Below, one piece after another: positions 6,753-15,509 of a stretch of 17,858 bases of DNA (the stretch's first letter is position 1; the number at the start of each line of letters is the position of its first letter). The notes below the pieces were generated by a model. That model saw only the letters and a list, made by a program, of their open reading frames with translations, searched no databases and had not been told where the DNA came from. A program made the position numbers and the translations under genes. This DNA comes from DATJLQ01 sp035509415 (lineage in GTDB: Bacteria > Pseudomonadota > Alphaproteobacteria > JACZXZ01): positions 1 through 17,858 of the forward strand of contig DATJLQ010000020.1 in assembly GCA_035509415.1 (NCBI GenBank), given 5' to 3'.

Positions 6753-7709
6753 ATGCCGAGCCATCTCGAATTCGAGAAGCCGATCGCCGAGCTCGAGGGC
6801 AAGATCGAGGAGCTGCGCCACCTCGCGGGTGCCGGCGACCTCAACATCGCCGAGGAGATCGGGCGTCTCCAGGAAAAGCTCGACCGGCTCCTGACCCAGA
6901 CCTACGGGCGCCTTTCGGCGTGGCAGAAGGTCCAGGTCGCGCGCCATCCCGAGCGGCCCCATTTCTCCGATTACGTGACCCAGCTGGTCGAGGATTTCAC
7001 GCCCCTCGCGGGCGACCGCGTCTTCGGCGAGGACCGCGCGATCGTGGGCGGGCTCGGGCGCATCGGCGGGCGCACGGCGATGATCATGGGCCACGAGAAG
7101 GGCTTCGATACCGAGACGCGCGTCAAGCACAATTTCGGCATGGCGAAGCCCGAGGGCTACCGCAAGGCGCAGCGCCTCATGCGTCTCGCCGAGCGCTTCC
7201 GGCTTCCCGTGATCACGCTGGTCGACACGGCGGGCGCCTATCCCGGCATTGGCGCCGAGGAGCGCGGTCAGGCCGAGGCGATCGCGTCCTCGATCGCGAC
7301 CTGCCTCGAGATCCGCGTGCCCTTCGTGAGCGTCGTCATCGGCGAAGGCGGCTCGGGCGGGGCGATCGCGCTCGCGGCTGCGAACAGCGTCCTCATGCTC
7401 GAGCACGCGGTCTATTCGGTCATCTCGCCCGAGGGGTGCGGCTCGATCCTGTGGCGCGATTCCGAGCACGCGACCGACGCCGCCGAGGCGCTGCGCCTGA
7501 CCGCGCAGGACTTGCTGAAGCTCGGCGTGATCGACCGCATCGTGCCCGAGCCCTTGGGCGGCGCGCAACGCGACCGGATGCGCACCATCGCGTCGGTGGG
7601 CAACGCCATCGAGGAGGCGCTGCGCCCGCTCGAGCGCCTCGACGGCGCCCAGCTGGTCGCGCGCCGGCGCCAGAAATTCCTCGACATGGGCCAGAAGGGC
7701 CTGAGCTGA
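6753..7709 (+). CDS. accA: Acetyl-CoA carboxylase carboxyltransferase subunit alpha
   Basis: AccA pairs with AccD to move the carboxyl group from carboxybiotin on AccB to acetyl-CoA, giving malonyl-CoA for fatty acid synthesis. The 318-aa product has the usual length and start (LEFEKPIAELEGKI), an N-terminal coiled-coil-like helix (residues 5-50), DTAGAYPGIGAEERGQ (158-173), the glycine-rich GEGGSGGA oxyanion segment (197-204) and SPEGCGSILW (225-234). It has no zinc finger, as expected, since that is in AccD. AGGTAGG a few bases before the ATG serves as ribosome-binding site. The 80-bp gap to the lyase gene shows no terminator, so read-through is possible. Confidence 0.97.
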   Translation: MPSHLEFEKPIAELEGKIEELRHLAGAGDLNIAEEIGRLQEKLDRLLTQTYGRLSAWQKVQVARHPERPHFSDYVTQLVEDFTPLAGDRVFGEDRAIVGGLGRIGGRTAMIMGHEKGFDTETRVKHNFGMAKPEGYRKAQRLMRLAERFRLPVITLVDTAGAYPGIGAEERGQAEAIASSIATCLEIRVPFVSVVIGEGGSGGAIALAAANSVLMLEHAVYSVISPEGCGSILWRDSEHATDAAEALRLTAQDLLKLGVIDRIVPEPLGGAQRDRMRTIASVGNAIEEALRPLERLDGAQLVARRRQKFLDMGQKGLS

Positions 7710-7743
7710 GCGCGATGGGCCGAGCGAGAGGCGAGGCCGCGCC

Positions 7744-8631
7744 GTGAAGCCGCTCGACATCGCGCTCGCGATCCTGGCCGCACTCCTGTGGGGCTTCGCC
7801 TACGTCACGTACCCGTTCGGGCTCGAGAGCTTTTCGGCGAGCCAGCTCGCGGCGTTGCGCTTCGTCGTCGCCGCCCTCCCGGCGTTCCTCGTGCCGCGGC
7901 CCAAGGTGCCGTGGCGCAAGTTGGTCGCGATCGGGCTCGTGCTGTTCGCGGCCCAGTTCGTGCTTCTGTTCCTCGCCTACGCCCACGGCATGCCCGCGGG
8001 CCTCGCCTCGGTGACCCAGCAGATGCAGGCCTTCTTCACCGTGGGTCTCGCGGCGGTTCTGTTCGGCGAGCGGCCGAGCGCCAAGCAGGTGGGCGGCATG
8101 GCGGTCGCGCTCCTGGGGCTGGTCTTGATCGGGTTCACCGTGGGCGGCGATCTGAAGCCGGTCGCGTTGGCGCTCGCCATGGGGGCGGCCTTGAGCTGGG
8201 CTTGCGGCAATCTCCTGCTGAAGCGCACCGAGGGCGTGGGCATGTTCCCGCTCATGGTCTGGTCGAGCCTGGTGCCGCCGATCCCGGTGCTGATCTACAG
8301 CCACTTCTTCGATCCCGGCCCCGAGCTCGGGCCCGCGATCCTGCATGCGTCCTGGCAAGCGCTGGCGACCGTGGTCTATCTCGGCGTCGCCGGCATCCTC
8401 GTGGGCTACGGCATCTGGGGCCATCTCCTGCGCCGCTACACGACGGCGACGGTGGCACCCTTCGCGCTCCTGGTCCCCGTGACGGGCGTCGTTTCGGCGG
8501 CGGTGATCTTCGGCGAGCGCTTCGACGCGCTCCGGAGTGCGGGCATGGCATTGATCGTCGCCGGGCTTGCGGTCATTCTCGTGCGCGGACGCGGACGCGG
8601 CGCCGAGCCTCCGCCCGAAGGTGGGGGCTGA
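7744..8631 (+). CDS. EamA-type DMT-family exporter
   Basis: This 295-aa inner-membrane protein has about ten hydrophobic helices in two EamA halves. It matches the E. coli O-acetylserine/cysteine exporter EamA (YdeD) in many segments: RPKVPW, AAQFVLLFLAY, GMPAGLASV, QAFFTVGL, FGERPSAKQ, LSWACGNLLLK, VGYGIWGHLLRRY and VAPFALLVPV. A role in export of cysteine-pathway metabolites or similar amino acids is inferred; the subfamily is broad. Translation most likely starts at the GTG at 7744, because MKPLDIALAILAALLWGFAY is a typical start. It lies 34 nt after accA on the same strand, so co-transcription is likely. The tail is a short Arg/Gly/Pro-rich cytoplasmic end. Confidence 0.88.
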   Translation: MKPLDIALAILAALLWGFAYVTYPFGLESFSASQLAALRFVVAALPAFLVPRPKVPWRKLVAIGLVLFAAQFVLLFLAYAHGMPAGLASVTQQMQAFFTVGLAAVLFGERPSAKQVGGMAVALLGLVLIGFTVGGDLKPVALALAMGAALSWACGNLLLKRTEGVGMFPLMVWSSLVPPIPVLIYSHFFDPGPELGPAILHASWQALATVVYLGVAGILVGYGIWGHLLRRYTTATVAPFALLVPVTGVVSAAVIFGERFDALRSAGMALIVAGLAVILVRGRGRGAEPPPEGGG

Positions 8632-8704
8632 CCCGCCGCAAGGGGCGCGCGGCGCGCGCGTAACTCGGGGAGGCGGCCGCGCGCCGGCCAAAGGGATCGG
8701 GGCA

Positions 8705-9376
8705 ATGAGACAATTTTCGAGATCGGTCGCGGCGTTGGCGGGATGGGCGCTGATCGGCGCGGGCGCGTTCGCGTCGTCCGCGGCGGCGCAGACCGCGCTC
8801 CCGCCCAACGATCTTCCCTGGCTCCAGCAATCGCCCGGGACCGCGACGGCGCCATCGACGACCGCACCTGGGACGGCCGCACCGGGAACGGTGGCGCCGG
8901 TGACGCCTGTTCAACCGGCACCCTCGACAACGCCGGCAACGCCGCCCGCGACGGTCACGCCCGCGCCAGCGCCGGGTGCGCCCGTTTCACCCGCGACACC
9001 CGGGCCCGCAGCCGGTCCGGTGCGTGGGCCCGCGGAAGTGCTCGACACGGCGAACCTGCTCGTCGCCGGACGCACGATCCATCTCTTCGGCATCAAGGGC
9101 GAGGGCGCGCCTTATGCGGGCGAGATGCAGTCCTATCTCAAGGCCCAGGGTGGGGTGGTCGATTGCGCGCCGCGCGGCGGCACGGCGGATGCCCCCGATT
9201 ATGTGTGCATGACCCGGTCGGGCTACGACGTGGCCGAGGCGGCGCTCTTCAACGGCGGTGCCCGCGTCACCCCCGACGCGCCGGCCGACTATCGCCGCCA
9301 GGAGCAGCTCGCGCGCACGGCACGGCGCGGCATTTGGGCCCGCGTGCGCCGCTCCCAGGCCGTGGCGCCGATCTAG
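8705..9376 (+). CDS. Secreted SNase-like (thermonuclease-fold) protein
   Basis: The 223-aa product has a signal peptide (residues 1-29, hydrophobic core 8-22, cleavage after SAAAQ or close by). A Pro/Thr/Ala-rich linker (about 43-108) follows, then a compact domain at 110-212. That domain resembles staphylococcal-nuclease-like OB folds: VLDTANLLVAGRTIHLFGIKG at its start and YRRQEQLARTARRGIW at its end, the latter being the usual closing helix. The active-site pattern of true nucleases (an Asp-x-Pro-Glu after the LxGI strand) is not present; KGEGAPY stands there instead, so catalysis is doubtful. Cys154 and Cys168 could form a periplasmic disulfide. It lies 73 nt after the exporter gene. Confidence 0.7.
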   Translation: MRQFSRSVAALAGWALIGAGAFASSAAAQTALPPNDLPWLQQSPGTATAPSTTAPGTAAPGTVAPVTPVQPAPSTTPATPPATVTPAPAPGAPVSPATPGPAAGPVRGPAEVLDTANLLVAGRTIHLFGIKGEGAPYAGEMQSYLKAQGGVVDCAPRGGTADAPDYVCMTRSGYDVAEAALFNGGARVTPDAPADYRRQEQLARTARRGIWARVRRSQAVAPI

Positions 9377-9399
9377 GCGCGCGCGGGGCGCCGGCGCCC

Positions 9400-9428
9400 T
9401 TGCCAGCCCTACGCTAATAGCGTATATG
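9400..9428 (+). promoter_or_regulatory. Promoter with operator palindrome in the spacer
   Basis: TTGCCA (9400-9405) and TATATG (9423-9428) are 17 bp apart, an ideal spacing. The spacer contains a perfect palindrome, TACGCT-AAT-AGCGTA (9410-9424), with 6-bp arms around a 3-bp centre, which reaches into the -10 box. A bound repressor would block RNA polymerase. Transcription should begin about 7 nt after the -10, close to 9435-9436, which is where the next ATG stands. The downstream HTH protein is the obvious candidate to bind it. Confidence 0.65.
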
Positions 9429-9435
9429 AACTTGG

Positions 9436-9774
9436 ATGGGCGCGCCCCGCGGTTTCCGCTTCGAGATCGACGAGCGGCTGTGCCTCGAGAACATGGGGGC
9501 GCTGAGAATCACCGTCCCCTCGGGTAAGGCATTCGGAATATTGGCCGACATGCGCGTTCTCGACGACACGACCTTGGTGCTGAGCGGCCTGAGCGTCTAC
9601 GGCTTGAATGTGGCGCCCGGCGAGATCGGCGCGGTCGTCCTTCGACAGGCGATCTACGCGGCGATGGAGGTATTCGATGTCGATTGCATCCGAATTGAAG
9701 AAGCGCGCCGGCACTCGGGTGCGGGTCCGGGCCGCGCCGTCAAGCCGATCGAGGTCCGGCGGCGCTCCCGCTAG
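9436..9774 (+). CDS. 112-aa protein of unknown function, first gene of the HTH-HEPN operon
   Basis: I do not recognise a characterised family. The chain is short, soluble and predicted mixed alpha/beta: FRFEIDERLCLENMGALRITVP, then VLDDTTLVLSGLSVYGLNVAPGEIGAVVLRQAIYAAMEVFDVDCIRIEEA, then a basic tail (GAGPGRAVKPIEVRRRSR). The alternation of strands and one central helix suggests one small domain. No Shine-Dalgarno sequence precedes the ATG at 9436, but the promoter at 9400-9428 would make a nearly leaderless mRNA starting there, which explains the absence. It overlaps the downstream HTH gene by 98 bp. Size and position fit a toxin or accessory partner of the HTH regulator, but nothing in the residues proves this. 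An ATG at 9426 in another frame gives only a short Arg-rich peptide. Confidence 0.6.
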   Translation: MGAPRGFRFEIDERLCLENMGALRITVPSGKAFGILADMRVLDDTTLVLSGLSVYGLNVAPGEIGAVVLRQAIYAAMEVFDVDCIRIEEARRHSGAGPGRAVKPIEVRRRSR

Positions 9775-11149
9775 GCTGATCCTGATGCCGCCGGCCTCGC
9801 GCCGGCTCGGGGACCTGTTCGAGGTCGCGCATGCGCTGGTGCGCGCGGGCGTGCCGCTGCGGACGGCCAAGAGCGCTCTCGACGCGCTCGCGGCGGGCCG
9901 GTCGGCCTATGTCGAGGCGCCCGCGCTCGAGGATTTCGAGAGCATGAGGCGCATTGTCGCGGCGCAGAACGTGGCACTCCATCGCATCGAGCCGCGCGCG
10001 GTCGACGTGAAAGCGCTCCGCGCGCGTCTCGGCATCAGCCAGGAGGCGTTTGCCGGCCGCTATGGGCTCGACGTCGCGACGCTGCGCAACTGGGAGCAGG
10101 GCCGCACCACGCCCGACGGCCCGGCCGCGACGCTCCTGCAATTGATCGAGCGCGATCCGGAGAAGGTGGTCGAGATGTTGGCGGAAAAATACGACAGCCC
10201 GGTTAAAGGGGCAACCCAAAAGCAGCGACTGAAATCTGCGGCAGAAGGCCCGAAAAATTTATCATGGTCTATTGACGATAAGAAAATTGATATCGTTCGA
10301 GAATTATTCGTTGACACAGCGGACAACAATTACGTCATTGCTCGATGGTGTTATCTCGAGGGACTATATATAGAATTTTTTTGGCTGGCGGTTCACGCAC
10401 TAGAAAAATATCTAAAAGCTGTACTGCTCCTGAATGGGCATTCGGCGAAACAATACACGAGCGGCAGAAACCGAGGTTACCGTGACATGCACGATATCGC
10501 GGCGTGGTATTTCGAAGTTCAGTCACTGAATTCGGGACTCCTGTCAGATTGTCTTAAAGCGCCTCGCGAAATTGGGAACGCAGATTGGCGAGAAGAGCCG
10601 CCCATTGATTTTTTGAAGCATCTTTACGAGGAAGGCAATCCCCACAACAGATATCAAATTTTTGGCTACCGAGTGTTTAGAGAGGATTTATTTAAGCTCG
10701 ATCAAGTTGTCTTTGCCGTAAGACGACTTTGCCAACCGTTAGACGCAGCGCATTTTTCGCTGCCAAGTCTGAGCGCCACGAACGATACAAACCGTGATGT
10801 TCTAATTCGTGAGCCTAAAGCGTGGGACGTCGGATATGCGACGAATTTGGAGTCCATTATCAACGGTACGCGCGGCGAAACACTACGTAATGCTGCGCTT
10901 TATAAAAACTTTCTATTTGCTCCTGCTAAGTATGAGCATTCGGGTAAATACGGGAAAAGCACTGTGCGTATACCCGTGCTGGTTCGCGAACTTTTGGAAC
11001 CATTAGACGGCCCGCCCGATAACCCAGATACGAGACGCGCAATTGAAACAAGTCACTGGGTAATTGGAAACATTATATTGCCGCGGGACTTAGAATGCCT
11101 GCTTTCCAAGAAACTGGGGAATCTCAAAAACTCTCCTCGCCGGCCTTAG
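9677..11149 (+). CDS. HTH-HEPN fusion protein (490 aa)
   Basis: Residues 1-40 are basic and flexible. Residues 46-74 form a small helical segment (DLFEVAHALVRAGVPLRTAKSA). Residues 109-160 are a clear Xre-like helix-turn-helix (LRARLGISQEAFAGRYG, then LRNWEQGRTTPDGP), as in antitoxin-type regulators. From about residue 171 the DNA becomes markedly AT-richer and the protein turns into a HEPN-like region: YVIARW (219-224), LEKYLKAVLLLNG (242-254) and RDMHDI (269-274), followed by some 215 residues I cannot assign, including LYKNFLFAPAKYEHSG. HEPN domains are often ribonucleases in toxin-antitoxin and defence systems. A strict R-x4-6-H motif is not certain here; R-x5-H (RGYRDMH) is one candidate. 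The start at 9677 is set by GGAGG at 9666-9670, 6 nt upstream. An alternative ATG at 9785 would avoid the overlap with the 112-aa gene but has a poor ribosome site. Confidence 0.75.
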   Translation: MSIASELKKRAGTRVRVRAAPSSRSRSGGAPARLILMPPASRRLGDLFEVAHALVRAGVPLRTAKSALDALAAGRSAYVEAPALEDFESMRRIVAAQNVALHRIEPRAVDVKALRARLGISQEAFAGRYGLDVATLRNWEQGRTTPDGPAATLLQLIERDPEKVVEMLAEKYDSPVKGATQKQRLKSAAEGPKNLSWSIDDKKIDIVRELFVDTADNNYVIARWCYLEGLYIEFFWLAVHALEKYLKAVLLLNGHSAKQYTSGRNRGYRDMHDIAAWYFEVQSLNSGLLSDCLKAPREIGNADWREEPPIDFLKHLYEEGNPHNRYQIFGYRVFREDLFKLDQVVFAVRRLCQPLDAAHFSLPSLSATNDTNRDVLIREPKAWDVGYATNLESIINGTRGETLRNAALYKNFLFAPAKYEHSGKYGKSTVRIPVLVRELLEPLDGPPDNPDTRRAIETSHWVIGNIILPRDLECLLSKKLGNLKNSPRRP

Positions 11150-11211
11150 GCGATAGCAACGCCGAGCAAGCCTAAGTCGAAGCAAGCACATAACGTTAGG
11201 CGATAATCGCC
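11145..11211. repeat. Short direct and inverted repeats between the convergent HTH-HEPN and secA genes
   Basis: TTAGGCGATA occurs at 11146-11155, covering the stop codon of the fusion gene, and again at 11196-11205. An inverted copy GCCTAAG (11170-11176) pairs with CTTAGGC (11145-11151) across an 18-nt loop. A 6-bp palindrome GGCGAT-A-ATCGCC lies at 11199-11211. No T-tract follows any stem, so these are not standard intrinsic terminators. They could still form structures in the overlapping 3' ends. Confidence 0.6.
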
Positions 11212-11218
11212 CGCTCCC

Positions 11219-14143
<2,925 letters not shown>

Positions 14144-14210
14144 GGAACGAACCTCGAATTCGCGGGGGATTGCCTCGGGCGAGCCGAATCCGCGTGCCGC
14201 CGATATTCTT

Positions 14211-14279
14211 GTCGACCCGGACATTTCGGTCAAACCGGACATCCCGGTCAAACCGGACGTCCCGGTCCAATGGGCCCCG
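14211..14279. repeat. 18-bp tandem repeat in the secA leader
   Basis: Three full units (14211-14228, 14229-14246, 14247-14264) and a partial fourth (14265-14279) follow one another with exact 18-bp spacing. Units 2 and 3 differ at one base (GTCAAACCGGACATCCCG versus ...ACGTCCCG). Read as secA mRNA, each unit can fold as a small hairpin (ACCGG, 5-nt loop, CCGGT). The array lies between the secA promoter and start codon. The rest of 14144-14514 holds the secA and ppiC promoters and no further gene. Confidence 0.88.
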
Positions 14280-14310
14280 GCCGCGGAAACGGCCCGCGCG
14301 GCCCCAGCGA

Positions 14311-14339
14311 GAGATAAGTGCAGGCCCTCGGCCTGTCAA
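14311..14339 (-). promoter_or_regulatory. secA promoter
   Basis: On the minus strand, TTGACA (14339-14334) and TATCTC (14316-14311) are separated by 17 bp. Transcription would start near 14304, giving an untranslated leader of about 160 nt that contains the 18-bp tandem repeats. Confidence 0.65.
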
Positions 14340-14397
14340 TGAGAAGGGCGGATTTACGGGGCTTTCGGGGCGGGTGTGGCGTGCGCGCAAGCTTCTC

Positions 14398-14425
14398 TTG
14401 TCCGCGCCGCGTCTTTGTGCATGAT
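14398..14425 (+). promoter_or_regulatory. Candidate promoter of the ppiC-argJ-mutT operon
   Basis: TTGTCC (14398-14403), a 16-bp spacer and CATGAT (14420-14425) lie about 90 bp before the ppiC start and diverge from the secA promoter. The match is moderate, and it is proposed mainly because a promoter is needed here. Confidence 0.35.
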
Positions 14426-14514
14426 CGGCCCCGCTTTGAGGCCGGAGTCCGGCCTTTCCGGGGCGACGCCCGCGCTGGCGCGGCGCCCGGATCACCCCAA
14501 CGAGAGGTCGCGCA

Positions 14515-15459
14515 ATGCTTGCTTCCCAATTCCGGGCCGTGCCCGCGGCCGCGGCCGCGGCGGGTTTCTTCGTGCTCGCGCTGGCATGCGCCGCGCCGGC
14601 CCCCGCCGCCGAGCTCGCGCAGGCGACCCCGGGGCAATCCGCCGCACCCGCCGCGCCCACGGGCAAGCCCGCCAACCCGGTGGTCGCGACCGTCAATGGC
14701 GCCCAGATCCATCTCGCCGACGTGGTCGAGGCGCAGCAGGATCTCCCGCAGCAGTACCAGCAATATCCGATCCAGGTGGTCTATCCGGCGCTCCTCGAGC
14801 GCCTGATCGACGGCAAGCTTCTCACGGTCGCGGGCAAGAAGGCGGGCCTCGCCAAGGATCCCGAGGTCAAGCAACGCATGGCGGAGATCGAGGATCAGGT
14901 GATCCAGAGCGTCTATCTCGAGCGCGCGGTCAAGGCCAAGCTCACCGACGCGGTGCTGAAGAAGGAGTACGACGCGTACCTCAAGGCGAACCCGGCCGAG
15001 CCCGAGGTGCATGCGCGCCACATCGTGGTCAAGACCGAGGACGAGGCCAAGGACATCATCAAGCAGCTCAAGGCCGGCGCCGATTTCGCGACCCTCGCCA
15101 AGGCGAAGTCCGCGGGACCGTCGGCGGCCAAGGGCGGCGACCTCGGCTTCATCAAGAAGGGCGACGTGGTCCCGGCGTTCGCCGACGCCGCCTTCGCCCT
15201 CAAGCCCGGCCAGTACACCCAAACGCCAGTCAAGACCGATTTCGGCTGGCACGTGATCAAGGTCGACGAGGTGCGCATGTCGACCCCGCCGACCTTCGAC
15301 GAGGTCAAGGGCGAGCTCGAGCGCACGGCGAGCCAGGAGATGGTCGCCTCCGTGATGGCGGATTTGCGCAAGGGGGCCAAGATCGCGCGCTTCAAGCCCG
15401 ACGGCACGCCCCTACCCGAAGGCGACCAGGCGCCGGCCGGCGCCCCCGCGAAGCCGTAG
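14515..15459 (+). CDS. Periplasmic peptidyl-prolyl isomerase, PpiC/parvulin family
   Basis: This is a 314-aa exported folding helper. A signal peptide covers residues 1-32 (hydrophobic core 11-25, cleavage around APA|AE). A short Ala/Pro linker follows, then a SurA-like N-terminal chaperone helix bundle (about 57-160: VATVNGAQIHLADV, LLERLIDGKLL). The parvulin domain spans 164-254, with EVHARHIVVK, the GGDLGFIKKGDVVPAFADAAFAL core and DFGWHVIKV. The C-terminus is Pro/Ala-rich. GAGAGG (14502-14507) is placed 7 nt before the ATG. It diverges from secA, so an exported-protein folding factor sits beside the export motor, an arrangement I recall from other alphaproteobacteria. argJ follows after 50 nt, probably in one operon. 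Confidence 0.93.
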   Translation: MLASQFRAVPAAAAAAGFFVLALACAAPAPAAELAQATPGQSAAPAAPTGKPANPVVATVNGAQIHLADVVEAQQDLPQQYQQYPIQVVYPALLERLIDGKLLTVAGKKAGLAKDPEVKQRMAEIEDQVIQSVYLERAVKAKLTDAVLKKEYDAYLKANPAEPEVHARHIVVKTEDEAKDIIKQLKAGADFATLAKAKSAGPSAAKGGDLGFIKKGDVVPAFADAAFALKPGQYTQTPVKTDFGWHVIKVDEVRMSTPPTFDEVKGELERTASQEMVASVMADLRKGAKIARFKPDGTPLPEGDQAPAGAPAKP

Positions 15460-15509
15460 CAACCAGGAGACGCGCGGCCCCACGCCGATCCCGCACGAAC
15501 GAGTCCGAC

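Noticed and set aside
9426..9527. An ORF starting at ATG 9426 within the promoter of the HTH-HEPN operon
   Set aside because: It gives a 33-residue Arg-rich peptide in a shadow frame, and its ATG overlaps the -10 box.
10185..11155. The AT-rich segment as an insertion sequence
   Set aside because: No transposase, no terminal inverted repeats and no matching duplication at its left edge; the TTAGGCGATA copies are both at the right side.
11145..11201. GTTAGGC and GCCTAAG near the end of the HTH-HEPN gene as an integron attC site
   Set aside because: GTTAGGC fits the GTTRRRY core, but the inverted partner is GCCTAAG rather than RYYYAAC and lies only about 20 bp away. The nested inner boxes are absent and no integrase is seen.
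14144..14251. A 36-residue N-terminal extension of SecA from ATG 14251
   Set aside because: The extension is encoded partly by the tandem repeats and does not look like SecA, whereas ATG 14143 gives the family start with a ribosome site at the right distance.
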